A stretch of 64,000 bases of DNA from Adineta ricciae (GCA_905250025.1 CAJNOJ010000017.1:682001-746000); one strand, 5' to 3'. Shown: positions 12,701-25,146, counted from the stretch's first letter. Notes: generated by a model from the letters alone, not told the origin. Numbers and translations: made by a program.

Positions 12701-12921
12701 CATCGACAAACGAAATTCCACCTGTTGCCGACTGGTGGTCAGACGAAATGGCTTGTGAGTTTTACAAACGACTGGTGAATTTAACTGCTCAGTGTTCACG
12801 TGTACATGTGTCAAAAGCGTCATCGGAACGAATGGATATGGCTCATCTCAATGAATATTTGATACTTGGTCTACTTTCGATTGCTGCTGAAAATGAATAC
12901 GGTAATGTTACATGGCAGTGA
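6768..12921 (+). CDS. eukaryotic RNA-dependent RNA polymerase (RNAi type)
   Basis: A cell-encoded RdRP of the QDE-1/EGO-1/plant RDR family, which copies RNA to make double-stranded or secondary small RNAs. I reconstruct 16 exons: 6768-6788, 6848-7153, 7208-7432, 7494-7808, 7857-8088, 8143-8340, 8395-8823, 8876-9366, 9419-9695, 9748-10058, 10106-10391, 10445-10716, 10771-11116, 11175-11570, 11617-12600, 12668-12921. They give 1780 residues in continuous phase. Introns are 46-67 nt. The catalytic Mg-binding motif D-L-D-G-D is at about residues 1234-1238 and is split by the intron at 11117-11174. Other family motifs are FTDGVGTFS (about 954) and QIRYAGCKG. The first ~300 residues are Ser/Pro-rich and probably disordered. 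All catalytic aspartates are present, so it should be active. Bdelloid genomes are known for expanded RdRP families. The donor choices at 8089 and 9696 are the least certain. Confidence 0.93.
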
Positions 12922-13274
12922 ACTTTATTTAACGTCAGATTGGCTTATATCCGATTTCATTCGGACGGGATAGGATAGTCTCGGTTTTTGCGCATGTGTG
13001 TGTGTTGTATCTATTGTTTGTGAAAAGTGTCACTCTTTTGAACAGATTGTTAATAAAAATTTTGAAAAGAACGATGTTTATCATGTCACGCCATCTATTA
13101 CAACACATTAATTGTTTGAGATGTTCCCATTGGAGTAGACGCGTTCGCACTACTATGCTTATTAATCTAGAAATAGAAAAAGATCGGATCATTAATTCTA
13201 ACAAAATCAAATCAGCAATACATTAATGAAGATGCTTGACGAAATCTTTAAAATTGACTATTTCTCCATTTTAG
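12922..13274. other. intergenic, no gene seen
   Basis: A short spacer between two plus-strand genes. It holds the RdRP 3' UTR and the promoter of the MAIP1-like gene. A pyrimidine tract plus TTTTAG ends immediately before the downstream ATG at 13275, so a 5' UTR intron is possible. Confidence 0.5.
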
Positions 13275-14106
13275 ATGGCTTCGATTTTTGCACGTTCTGC
13301 GCGTTCATTTTTAACCCCGCTTATGAGCTATTCAAACAAACGTGTACCTTTCAAATCTGTTCGTTATGCATCTTCAAATCAGCAGCCAACAATGTTAATG
13401 GATCTCCCTCGTGTTGTCTATCCGAATATATTCTTTACAATAAAAAATTTCTTCTCTCGCATGATTATCACGGGATATTTCGATCAAACCTTTACGATAA
13501 AATCATTTTCAGAAGGTGCTCGACAAGCATTAACCGTGGTTTCGCAACTGATCGCTAATGACCAATTCGACGATCTTCAAGGTTTTGTTACACGCGAGGT
13601 AGAAAATAAAAACTTCCTTTTTCCTAACTGAATAAATGTTCTCACGGACACGACCAACTAGGCTATAAATGAAGTTAGACAGAATTATCACAAATTATCA
13701 TCGGAACAGAAGCAAAAGATTCCTGTCGAAGAATCAGAGATTGTCTTCAGTTATCCGTACTTAATTGGCATCGTCATGGACGATAAAACAAGTAAGGAAA
13801 TTCGGCAATGATGGATCGTCTTCGAGCGTAGTCATCCTATGTTTAGATACACGTATGGTCGAAATAACAATGATTTTTCACGTGCTAAGAGATCGCGAAT
13901 CATATCGACAGGAAATGTTAAATTCTCCCGGTGGCGCTGCTTCGAATTGGACATCGGCGATGAAGAAAATGCGAGATAATATCGTTGTTTGCAATTATAA
14001 ATTCTTACGAGATATGAGTAAAAATGCGACGGATGATAGTTGGATTATCAGTGGACTCAACCATTGGCTACCAAGTGAATATGAAGATCAACAAAAGCAA
14101 TCCTAA
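13275..14106 (+). CDS. MAIP1-like (Tim44-like) mitochondrial matrix protein
   Basis: Three exons (13275-13598, 13662-13791, 13832-14106) give 242 residues. The N-terminus is basic, Ser/Arg-rich and lacks acidic residues (MASIFARSARSFL), as in a mitochondrial presequence. The middle (residues about 45-110: FFSRMIITGYFDQTF, FSEGARQALTVVSQLI, LQGFVTREV) and the C-terminal beta-rich part match my memory of MAIP1/C2orf47, a matrix protein with a Tim44-like fold that binds the m-AAA protease AFG3L2 and protects EMRE before assembly. Introns are 63 and 40 nt; the second is very short but is required, because reading on hits a stop. The family call rests on pattern memory, not on an alignment. A diverged Tim44-domain protein (for example the mL45 group) is the main alternative. 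Confidence 0.6.
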
Positions 14107-14309
14107 CAACGAACTAACACTGTTTTTTTGTATTATAGAAGTTTTTCTTTGTCTGGATTGCTTTTGATTAGAAGTTTTTATTTTGTTCAGTGGGATATAA
14201 ACGCAATGGAAATAAAACAAAGAAAACTCAAAAGAACAATGTTAAGATTTTGTACTTTCAGATTGTTTGCAAATCTCTTTGATTTAATTAGTGTCTGGTA
14301 CGTCCTGCA

Positions 14310-16042
14310 ATGCTATTCAATGACCTGCCTTCAGAATTATTGCTCGAACTCTTTTCTTATCTTCATCCAATTGATCTTTATTTATCATTTCTGCCATTGT
14401 TCAATGTTCGTCTCTCAAAATTGATAACTCAAGCAGATCTATCTGTCGATCTTACCTACATATCAGTTTCTAATTTCTTACTTGTTTTAAGGCATTGTTT
14501 AGCACGACAAATTGTTTTTCTTCGTTTAACAAATCAATACTCACATGGTTTACTGATATCCGAATTCTTCGCATCGAAGCATTTTCATTCGGAACACTTT
14601 GTCCGACTTCGCTCGCTACACTTAGATGATATTATCGGAAATGAGATCAATCTTTTACCGCCATGTCTCGAAAGACTCTCCGTAAAATTTCATAAAAAAG
14701 CTGAGCATGCAGCGAAATTCTATCGACTTGCATTGCAATCAACAACATTGCGGCAATGCTATCTTATTGGCGGATACGCATTTGATAGCAAAACATGTTT
14801 TCCCATTTCATCGGGAACCATTGAACGGCTTCATATGGCGATCAAAAGCTTCCCACAAGACTTGTTTGTTGTATTACAAGCTTTGCCATCGTTAATCAAA
14901 CTGAAAAGTAAGACCAACTGGAATTCTGGATTATAATTGATTATTTTTTTTAGCTCGGATCTATACTCAATCAACGACAAGTCAGATTCCTTCTGTCATA
15001 TCATCATCACCCTTGATACATGTGAATATCGACTTGCAAGGTACTGGAATTAATTTAACTATGCTGGATTCACAGCTGCTTTCCCACCTTCCTCGAATAC
15101 AGTCATTGATCTGTCAATCCTATGAGAAATCTCCGGAGAGCGTTCACAATTTATTGAAATTATCCACTCGACTTCGACGCATTCAATTCATTCAGAAAGG
15201 TCTTTCGATCAGTACGAATATCGACGAGTACGAACTTGGAAGCAAGAATCTCGTTGTTGCTGTTCAGCAGACAACAAGCTCTCGGAATTCACGACGAACG
15301 TTAACTTTACACACCATTCCATATCCAGATAAGGTCATTCATTTACCATTTGAATACTGGAATACAACTCATCACTGCCACAATCACGGTAAAGTCTGAT
15401 TTGAATCGATTCGCTTAGAGTTCTATCTGTATTTTCCCTCTAGCAATCTATGATCGTGTTGAACGTGTTCGAATAAATCTCTCCGAATCATTCAATCCTT
15501 GCAACTTTTCTACTTGCCAAAATGTGAAACATGTAACATTAGTATGTAACGATGACATCACCAATGATACTGTTTCTGCAGATATTGTCTCGTCATTTGT
15601 TCGTCTCACTTCTGTTAGTCATTTGATCATCAATAGTCAAACAGCAATGATTGACCTCAGCTCCCTGACTTCTTTAACATCTCTACATTCACTTGACATA
15701 ACATGGTCACAACTTCGTCCCTATACGTTTCTGACCAATATCAAATCGCTCTCACTTACCAGTGAATGTGTGTCCTGGAGAGAAATTCAACACCTAATGA
15801 ACAATTTAATACCGCAGTTAGAGCATCTACGAATGAACGTGACAACCAGCGATGAATGTCGAGAAATTTTGAATTTTTTATTAGCCCCGAGTTCTACCAA
15901 TAGGTTAATTTCAATCAAAATCTGTATATGTCAAACGTTGTCAGATCAAATTCAACACGACCTGGAACCGCTTCTTCTATCTTCGCAATGGACTGAAGTG
16001 AGATGGAAGATGGATAATTGGTATCTTTATATTTGGAAATAA
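14310..16042 (+). CDS. F-box protein with leucine-rich C-terminal region
   Basis: Three exons (14310-14907, 14954-15388, 15444-16042) encode 543 residues. Residues about 4-35 form an F-box (LPSELLLELFSYLHPIDLYLS), which would dock on Skp1 in an SCF ubiquitin ligase. The remainder has irregular leucine-rich stretches (for example LRSLHLDDI, LERLSVKF, LTSLTSLHSLDITW, IKSLSLTSE), as in substrate-binding LRR regions. There is no membrane segment. F-box/LRR genes form large families in bdelloids, and substrates cannot be predicted. Both introns (46 and 55 nt) keep phase. The start is the ATG directly before the F-box. Confident on the F-box; the LRR label is looser. Confidence 0.8.
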
Positions 16043-16702
16043 GCCTTAGTTATTTGTTTGTTACTGTATCAAATACAATTGTTAAATAAATCGAATAGAT
16101 TTGAGTTTAAATCAGTTTTTTTAAACATTTCACTCCGTCTTTTTTCGGCAGAAACTGAAGTGCACGTGTACTTTGGAATACCTCATCATTGTTCTCAACA
16201 AAACATTCCTGCACAGGAATCATCCTTCTGTATCCTCAACTTTCCAAGACAACCTGTCTTGGCATTTTAGTCGGCAAGATCTAGAAAAGATTTCTAAAAC
16301 ATTGAACAAACCTTTCAAATTCAAGTTCATCAAAAGATTTGCACACTCCCCCGTTGTACTCAATAGTGAACATAGAGCTATGACGAGTGCATATGTCATT
16401 CCTACCATCCAATTCGCACTTGCCATTGCTAATCTATGAACTTTTATCATGACTAACTATTGCATAGTTGCCAGCGAATAATAATTATTTATTTATATCC
16501 ATCGTCATCGCATGACATGCATCTTGGCTTGATTCTAGTGCGTTGAGTATAAAACCATTTTCTTTTCTCTTTATTACATCGCCTAACAGTTTATTTTAAA
16601 AAACGCGCTCCCACTCAGTTTGACATCTGCTGGCACGCAAACGAATCTGCCAACAACGGTAGTCTTATTTATTAAAGCAAATAGCTGAATACATTCTTCG
16701 TC
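16043..16702. other. convergent intergenic region with possible gene remnant
   Basis: Separates the convergent F-box and GPCR genes. From about 16151, after an acceptor-like TTTTTTCGGCAG, an open plus-strand frame of about 95 codons runs to 16439 (it contains KISKTLNKPFKFKFI). It has no start of its own and no domain I recognise. It could be a decayed exon of an F-box-family paralogue, or chance. Confidence 0.25.
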
Positions 16703-19700
16703 TTAATTATAATAAAGTTGTCGTCGGCTGTCTCTTTTGAATAATCTGTTGAATGTTCTTCGAAAATGTTTGTTTGACAAAGCGTACAGAAATGGATTAA
16801 TTGTTGAATTAACATAACCGAGCCAAATCGTTGCTGTGACGACGCGTTCGGATACACACGAACCGCAAAATGCGACGACCATATAGATGATAAAATAAGG
16901 TAAGAAGCAGCATGTAAAACCAAAGACAATGGCGAATAGTTGTCGAAACGCCTTCTCTTGTTGATTCCAGACGGTCACTTGTTTGGCTTTATTTGCCAGG
17001 TGATAAGCTTGTGCGTTAGGACGTGGATTCGAGTTCGTCGGACTGATATTTCGATTCCGATTCGAAGTTGTTATCGGCGATTGAGCTTGCTTACGAATCG
17101 TCATAATTGGAACAGCATTAGCAGATGACGATGACGACGAGATTTTTCGAATTTGCTTGTACGGTTCACAATTGGCAGTTGAAATAGCATGATTGTTAAC
17201 GAAATGGTTCGAATTAATGGTAATTTCAGACGGCGCAGTTGAACAACAGTGACAGAGATTGAAAATATTCATTGTTGTCGTTGTTGTAGTCGTTTGCGGT
17301 GGAGGTGATATTTTCGTTGAATTTAACAGAGAACAACGACGACAGGTTGACGCTGCATGATGAAACGTTGTTTGATAGCGTTGATGCTGATAGAGTAACG
17401 ACGAATTGGCTGAACTACGTTTACTTTTACTTTTACTTTTACTTTTTCGTTTGCTCGAATGCGATCGACGCGCTTTATGTTCGCTTCTCGATCGAAGGAA
17501 ATGTTGATCTACATGAAGATGGTGAGAATCAGTCCGAGCATATTTGAAATTCGGTATCACCACCGGTGATTTTTGAGAGAACGACGAACGACAATAATTA
17601 CGATGTTGTGATAACCACGTTAATTCATCCTTTAACAAAACAAAGAAACTATACATCGCTTCGATGAACTCCCAGTCGATTTCTTACTTGTGCACACGGG
17701 TTTTGATCGACATAGGAGTAAGTACGTTTTAACGTAGAAGGTTGAAGCTCGGTGTATTGCATTGATTCTACTTGAGGACGAGCTTTTTTCGCTTTGAAAT
17801 TAATGCGTAAGATAGATTCATTTTTGTTGATCAAAGCCTTCGATGCAGTTTTCGACATGATTAAACTTTCGTTTTCTGTACAATTGATTGTTGATGAGCC
17901 CATTTGGCGATCACTATCACATAACGTTACTGTTATCGGCGAACGCGAGCGATTACTTGTCGGGTTGACCTTTCGGTTATAAATACTATTGTTATTCGTC
18001 GTCGTTGTCATCGGTTCATTGATTTTATTCGAATGTCGTTGTAGGAGAACACTTTTGTAACGACGTTTAATTTCATAGTAGATCCGACCATTCAATGATA
18101 TTAATACTAAGAGTGGTAAATAAAAATTAATTATCGCTGTTGACACCTTAAATACTTTGGAATGTGTGTATTCAGGTTCACATTTATCAGGCTAGAAACC
18201 GAGAAAATGATGTATTATGTCAATTTTTATAATCATTTCGTACTTCGATATATCGTTTACCATCATTGAAATGATGCCAACTGAATATGGGAACAACCCA
18301 GAGTAGAGACAAACCCCAAGCAAAACCAATTAACAATAAAGCTCGCGTACGTGTTCGTTTGCCGAGATATTGCAATGGAGACGTTATAGACCAATAACGA
18401 TCTAAGCTTAACGTTAACAAATTGAAGATAGATGCGGTTGAAGCAATGAAATCCACAGATATCCAAATTTGACAAACAATAAGACCTGAATAAATAATTC
18501 TTATAAAGACACACACTCTCTCGACCCATTAAAATCAATCTAGTTTAAACTAAGTCATTTAGATAACAGAAGAACTGTAGTCGATCTCACTGCCGGCAGA
18601 TTTTGTGCATCATCAGCAATAAAATGAGAAACAAAAAAGTAATAAAAATGTCTGAAATTGAATACTTTATTGAATGAATGCGTACGAAGTTAATCACCTT
18701 TTAATTTTTACTAAAGCACCTATGGGAATCCCCCACCTGCCCATAATACTTTCTAATTTCTTATACATTTCGCCTTGAACAATAATATCTAACGTCTGGA
18801 GGACATCTTCTTTGTTTTCATCATCTCTATTATAGACTAATTAATAAGTCTTTACAATTGAAGATATGACTGTCAAGTTTAGCGATCTTTTCAATTTGCA
18901 CTGACTTGAAAAGTATTAATAATTGATCTCTTTTCCTTTGAATTTTTTGCTTATCTGCAGAACAATATATGTAATTATTCCTTTTCTCTTGTTTTTTTTT
19001 TCCTTACACATTTATCCTCGTAGAATACCAAAGCTTACCCATATTCCATTTCTCCATAATTGCATATATACCAGCTATTGGCATAACAAAACATCCGACG
19101 ATCAGATCAGCTGTGGCGAGACTTAGTATGAATAGATTGCCGACCTAGACATAAAAAAAAGTATACAGCATTTTCTAAGATCGTCTGACACCTTTATCAT
19201 TGAAATTCGGCATTAAATTTAATCTCACTATGGTTATAAATATATCGGCAACGTTTGCTCCTCGTCACATACTTTTCTACTGAAAAAACTCGAACTAGAG
19301 ATGATTTAATATAGTCGATATGTATGCTAATTTAATTATTAAATGATCTACTATTCATAAATCAATCTTTTGTCTTGACGTGCCGATATTTTTTATGTGT
19401 ATACGAATGTATTAACATCGAACTGTGCATTACATTTCTCTGTGGAAATCGATCCTACTCTTATTTGACACTTACTGTTCGCATTCGTCGAAAACTACTG
19501 AGCACGATTAAGTTTCCAGATATTGTCAAAAAACACAGAAATGCGCAGATAAGACCAAATATAATTGTGTAGGGTAAAGGGGTCAATGGAAAATGCTGTA
19601 GAAAATCATTGTCGCTCTCGTTTGACGATCTGTCGGAGACATTAATCAAATGGATTTCGATCATGTTTCCAATTGTCAATGAGAAGGCATCGGTAACAAC

Positions 19701-19781
19701 ATCAGGAAATGTGTCCCGTTGCTCTTGCTGTTGATAGAGACGTTGATCCTCAAGGGAGACTACTTCGATGATATCACTCAT
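16703..19781 (-). CDS. histamine H1-like amine GPCR (rhodopsin family)
   Basis: Five exons (19476-19781, 19039-19144, 18244-18485, 17688-18191, 16703-17629) encode 694 residues with seven TM segments. TM1 has GNLIVL and TM2 LATADLIVG. TM3 has the amine-binding aspartate (about D149, VDFIASTAS) and DRYW (166-169). TM4 is followed by WVVPIFSWHHF. TM5 is TAIINFYLP, with Thr and Asn at the histamine H1 positions. TM7 is IWLGYVNSTINPFLY. ICL3 is very long (about 340 residues), with Ser, Lys/Arg and Thr homopolymer runs. The pattern around TM3, TM5 and TM7 is closest to vertebrate histamine H1 in my memory; muscarinic receptors are the next choice. Such receptors usually couple to Gq. The toggle tryptophan of CWxP is Phe (CFLP). 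A 553-nt intron separates TM2 and TM3. See also the alternative N-terminal exons at 21470-22421. Confidence 0.88.
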
Positions 19782-21469
19782 GTTTTTATGGATAAACAAA
19801 GTGGTTTAATTTATGTAGTTTCATATTGTTCATTGAATAGAATATCTAGCAAATGGATGGCACCGTTGTTTGCGTGCCAACATTGTTAAAAGAAGAAGAA
19901 GAATGAGAAAGACAAAGTGAAGGAGAATGAAAAGGAACAAGGAACTAAAAGAGAGAGAGAACAGAATTTTATCTTGTTCGTTAAGTAAGAGGGAGATGCG
20001 TTTGAGAAAAGAAGAGAACATATTGACAAACAAAGAACTTGTTCTCAATGAAAAAAATAACGACGGTATCTACTGTAAAACCTCAAAATTATGCTTTTAT
20101 CTTCCTATTAAGCATGCAAACTATTGTAATAATACAACGAGCAAATCATCGGCGTAATTCAATTTGAACAAACGGTTTTGGGAAACAAACACTCGAGATG
20201 AAAGGAATCGATTATGTATGATTATTCAGTCAATTTAAAAGGAAAGTTGAAATTATAACTTCTTTGGCTCATACGATTTTTCAAAGACCATGAACGAAGA
20301 CGAGTACATCGAATAAAAATTATCGAGACAATGTCGTTGTCAATATTATTTCCTTTGCGTGCATCTCTTAATCAGTTTTCTTTTTTCATCATGTCGAATA
20401 TACAATAGAGTACTCTCGTTTCATACGCTCGATTTCAAGACTTGAACTTAATGTTATTTATGACTATTTTCTGTTAATTTTCTCTCAGTCCCTCCTCAAA
20501 TGTGTTTTTTTATCAATGTCTGATTAAATTAATCCTCAACAGTCATTCTTTCATCTTTCTTAATGTTGATGTGACGTGACACATAGTTCATAACACTAAT
20601 CGTTTTTGTGATATATAGGATGTTTAATAAACTGAATAAAAATATAACAGAAACTAATCGTTCTGCGTCTTACGTTAGGTCCCGCGTATTATCCACGGAA
20701 GGAAGAATACTAAAGATTACACGCATTACTGCAAATGTAAGATGTACCTCGTTCGAAAGCTTCCGAACTACAAATAACATAATACAGACACCTGAGGAGT
20801 AATCTTGGGCGTGGAATGTTTTCTTGTTTTCATTTACGAGTGCTTTCGTCGCTGAATACAATCTGCTGATAATTTATAATCAGCTTATTTCCTTAGGAAT
20901 CTGTTTTTAATTCCTTTTAAACACAAATTAAAAACTCTACAAAGAACTTTTGGGACATGGCTAATACATACTAAAAACTTCCTCCAAGTTCTTATTGGTT
21001 TTTCTTCAGAATTCCCTAGTTCGTAGGTACTCTACTGATAATTGTCGGAACCGGGTGTATAAGATCCTACTATTCATATAAACGTAGACTACGCATGTCG
21101 TGCACTGATGAAATGAGCAAGCTCATATCTGTTATTAGTAGAACTTAACGTATTTATTAAGACTGCTACGGTTAATTGATAATCAACTAGTCAGTTTTCT
21201 TCTACAAAAAGCGCTCTATAATATAAGGGAAGTTATATTAGATATTCTTTCAGTAAAACCTATTCATGAGGACAGCCTCACTTTTCGCTTTAACGATCCT
21301 CAAAGTTTTTTTATTCTTTTGATCTTTTGCCTTTTATCCCTTTTGCTTCAGAGTGCATGTCAACTAATTCATCGAGAAGAATAAGAAGACTGTTAGTAAT
21401 CAAAACAAATTGAAAAATTTTAATTAAAGACCTTTCAAGATCTCCATAAGCAAACATCAAGTCTATTAC
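19782..21469. other. spacer between two first-exon modules
   Basis: If the upstream module splices to 19144, this sequence is part of its intron, and its lower end is the promoter of the proximal first exon. I looked for TM2-type coding sequence on the minus strand and found none. No other gene is supported. Confidence 0.45.
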
Positions 21470-22421
21470 CGTTCGTAAGTGGCGATTTGTGCGTAGTGCA
21501 TAAATCACAATAGCATTTCCCAGAACAGTCACTAATGAGAGAGTAAACATCGCCACCGCCAAAAACGCTGTATGACCAGTGGACACGTCAGCCATGTAAA
21601 CATCGATGAAAGTTGTGTTCAATCCCTCGTCGATATATCTAAGAAATTCAAATGAAATTGCAAGACATGTGGTGTACTAATGGAGCTTATTTTTACAAGT
21701 ACATGATTTCGAAGAAAACTATGTATAATTAAGACATGGTTTAAAAGCAGGTGTATGTCGACAAAGTAATTAATTTTTTTACATAGGTCATGAAATAGAA
21801 AATTTCATTTTTCTAGCAAAGAAATTTGCGTTAAATGTTTCCTGTGATATAGACGATCATTATCAAGTTTATTTTTAAACTTTTGTCTAGTGAAGATAGC
21901 CCGCTTTTTTGTTAGAACGCTGTATCATAAATGAACTACGACTAATGAAAAATTAACGCTCTCTATTCTTCAATTTCATACTATTTACACCATTCCGTCG
22001 ATTTTGTACTTTCATGTTAACTATACTACCCGATAAACATTCGCCCACTTTCCGGTCGTTTTCTCTTGTGAGTACTATCATAATAGTACTTAGTAGAATA
22101 AGGATATACACATTAGAAGAACTGATGTCTAGACTCCAGCGACATATATTCATCGGCAATACCGAATGTATTGAGCTGAATACTAATTATGGAATTCAAA
22201 TATCCACATCCGTCTGCACGCTGAAGATACATAGAGAAACGTCTCGCCTACGATTGCTCACACTTTGCTAATCCTGGATATACTTACGATGTTAACTCAT
22301 TCAATGATGTGAATGTTGTATTAACACCAATAACAAGATCATTGCTACCGAATATATCATAAGGGAACACTAAAGTATCGACTTTTGTGGTTGTATACAT
22401 AGTCGTCAATGTTGCCGTCAT
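21470..22421 (-). CDS. alternative N-terminus/TM1 exons of a GPCR
   Basis: Two exons in matching phase: 22288-22421 (ATG at 22421, MTATLTTMYTTTKVD) and 21470-21638. Together they encode 101 residues: an extracellular N-tail with NTT glycosylation sites and one TM1 helix (AMFTLSLVTVLGNAIVIYAL), ending ...RHLRT at phase 0 before a GTAATA donor. I find no TM2 to TM7 exons between here and 19781. The exon ends in the same phase and at the same residue position as exon 1 of the H1-like receptor (...RMRT), and the common TM2 exon at 19144 begins VGNLF. The simplest reading is a second promoter and first-exon set for the same receptor. A broken, separate GPCR gene is the alternative. Confidence 0.6.
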
Positions 22422-24228
22422 TATAACTGAAGATCGCCAAATGAATTTAATCTATGGGCAATATACCCTGTCTTGATCATAAATCATAATTATTAATATG
22501 ATAGGCATGATGTTGTCTAAGTATATCAGAGAGAGGGAGAGAGAGAGAAAAAAAACGGAAGAGAGAAAGTTTTATTTCTGCAGTTTTTTCAGTCGTCTTT
22601 TCTTTTGTTTGCATAGAGGATGAACATTAGCAGGAAAATTACTCAGATTAAAACAAAATAATGTCTACTCATGAAATAAACCGTCGTCTCGAACGAGAGC
22701 ATCTTGACGCGACTTCGTTGCTTCTCACACGTTCAGCGAGTACAAAATGAATAAAGATTTGATTTGAACGAAAGGGAACTTTTTGTTTCAATTAATCAAT
22801 CAATCATTCTTTGATATATTTCTTTTCCATGCCGTGTTCGCATTTCCCGAGAGGAATAGAGACACACTATTTTGACGAATTTATGATGCGTCGATGAATC
22901 AGTAACTCTTTATCGTTTGATCTAGTCAAACTATTCGACACAGAAAACTACCATAAATCACATTATTTGATTTCAGTGAACGATTTGAGTCTTTCTCCAG
23001 ATAGAAGTCTATTTTTATGAAAAAAATTAGACCAGATTGATCTCGGTGTATATATGTAGCGTTTGCTCCTTTTCAGATGTCAATCTGTCGCATACCGACA
23101 AAAAGAAAACGTCAAGAATAATGCAACTTACTTTTGGTATGTGAAACGTTCTCCAGTCAAACGTCGGCTGTCTTATAATCTGATAGCAGTTCATACGGCG
23201 TTATTAGTAGCGAATAACTAGAAGCAGCATTATGTTTGTGTTTCTGTTGTTGTAATGGTTTTGGTAATCTGATATTTATTAAATTTTATTATTAAAAAAA
23301 AGGGAACTCTCGTTGTCTGTTCTAGGCGAAGACAATAGAAGTGAAACTTATCTTATAGATTGGATTATATAGATTGAATTGAATGTGCTATTCTCAGATT
23401 TATAATGAATAACGAGAACTTATGGTCGCATCAGTCAATCATCAACGAAATTTGACATCTTTTGTAATAAAGATATTTTCAACAACATATCAAATCAATT
23501 GCTTCTTTTATGTCAAGCACAATACAATAAATCTTCCACTAGACGTATGATTAGCAATAGATGAAGCATATTCTTGATATAATAAAGACTTCATTCAATA
23601 ATGGATTGTTAATAATCACTTATTTATAGATATCGTAGAACAATTTTCTTTTATTTAGTGATTGTTGACGATCTCTGAAATGTCTTGCTATTCGCATGTA
23701 TTACTAAAGCTAGAATGTGCGAAGGCGAAGATCATCCATACAGTTCTTTCTTTAATGCTCAAATCTGGGAAAATCATGAACTGATCAAAGGAAAATTATT
23801 TCATAACTACAGGGCGAATTACATGTTTATCTTAACAATTATCGTCTATATGATTATATATATATATATAACATTTCTAATTTACTTTCACTCAGTGACG
23901 ACCATAATTTGCAACTAAAGACCTTGTTAGTAAATGCTCATATGCAGTTATTTTGGGGTGCAGTTGATAGATAAGCTTTATCTACTGATAAACACGAACG
24001 TATACTTGATTTAATCGACTTCCGATATATTAACAAACTTAAAAGCACACTTATACGACAAACGTGTAGCATTTTTCTGGTACTTGGTTAGTTAGCTGAA
24101 TGAATTGTCTGTGCCATTGTGAGACTATGTTGTCGTTATTTCAAGAGATAGTCGCCAGGTAGTAGACAGAATTCCTGTTTTGTTATTCTAATTGAATCTA
24201 TTGAAAAATAGTGTGATATTGATGGTTA
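22422..24228. other. intergenic; GA-rich microsatellite
   Basis: A GA-rich run lies near 22529-22548. A plus-strand ORF at 23715-23918 (starting MCEGEDHPYS and ending in a hydrophobic AT-rich stretch) has no domain or splice context I can support. No gene is called. Confidence 0.4.
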
Positions 24229-24906
24229 TTATTGAAGCTTTTTATTATTCCACAGTAGGAAAGCTCCTTGATTAATTGATTGTGAGGAAGTTACATTAGA
24301 CTAAATTAGTAATATTTATGATCTCAAAATGGATTATTTTGTGATTTAAAATGAGAACTTACATTCAATTTCAACTGAGACGACGATGCTGATGGTATAT
24401 CTTCACTGACAGATGGGTGAATCGACGTTAAACGAGGTGTTTCTGACGCGTTGTTTACTTTTGTAAGAATTTTGTTAACTTTTTCTCGTAAATCCTCTGC
24501 ATCTTTTCTCGATATCGGTGTCTCATCAATAATCTCAATTTTCATTCAAAGCAAATCGCTTATTTTCAATGCAACCTAAACGATTCTGTTTACTTTCTCC
24601 ATCAGACCTTCCATATGCACAATCATCTTTCGTTGTTCAACGAGTCGTTCTTGTCTTCGCTCTTGTGCTAAAACTTTACGTTGATGTTTTTCTGATCGAT
24701 TTTCAACCGCAATCGAAGGTTTTGTACGTGGCACAATCACGCCCAGATTCGCTAAATCCTGTGCTATTTTATCATCCACTTGCACATCGGCGGTTTCTTT
24801 TTGTTGATTACGAGAAGCCGTCTTGGATGCTGCTATAGACTACATGTTCATAATCCCAGAATCAAGAGATATAATACTAATTACCAATGTGAGCACCAGT
24901 GAACAT
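24229..24906 (-). CDS. small coiled-coil protein, unknown
   Basis: Four exons in exact phase (24885-24906, 24594-24832, 24363-24533, 24229-24300) give 167 residues starting MFTGAHIAASKTAS. Residues about 35-60 (DDKIAQDLANLGVIVPRTK) are followed by a highly charged helix (KHQRKVLAQERRQERLVEQRK) and a second amphipathic segment (RKDAEDLREKVNKILTKV), so a coiled coil is likely. There is no signal peptide or membrane segment. An open frame continues upstream of the ATG for about 20 codons (FESEKIPTALLCHFSRF), so an extra 5' exon is possible. The last exon is the weakest. I do not recognise the family. Confidence 0.5.
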
Positions 24907-25146
24907 GATCAGGCGAGGATCAATGAATCGAGAAAAATGACACAAAAGCGCGGTAGGAATTTTTTCACTTTCGAAATATTTTTTTGATTAACAATCGTTA
25001 CACATCTTCTCGAATTCGCTTTTTTCACATTGTTATTACGAATGAACTTGGGAAAATGTGCACAATTTTTAGTTCAGTTACTTTTATTAACAGGAGGAAA
25101 CCAACGAAAAGTCAATCGAGAAAATAGTAACAACCATCCATTATGT

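Noticed and set aside
17299-17547. Plus-strand ORFs opposite the GPCR loop
   Set aside because: Antisense to Lys/Ser and Thr runs of ICL3; no independent signal.
22529-22548. GA, AG, TA and CT microsatellites (22.5, 37.7, 6.6, 52.6 kb)
   Set aside because: Ordinary simple repeats without further structure; noted only within region entries.
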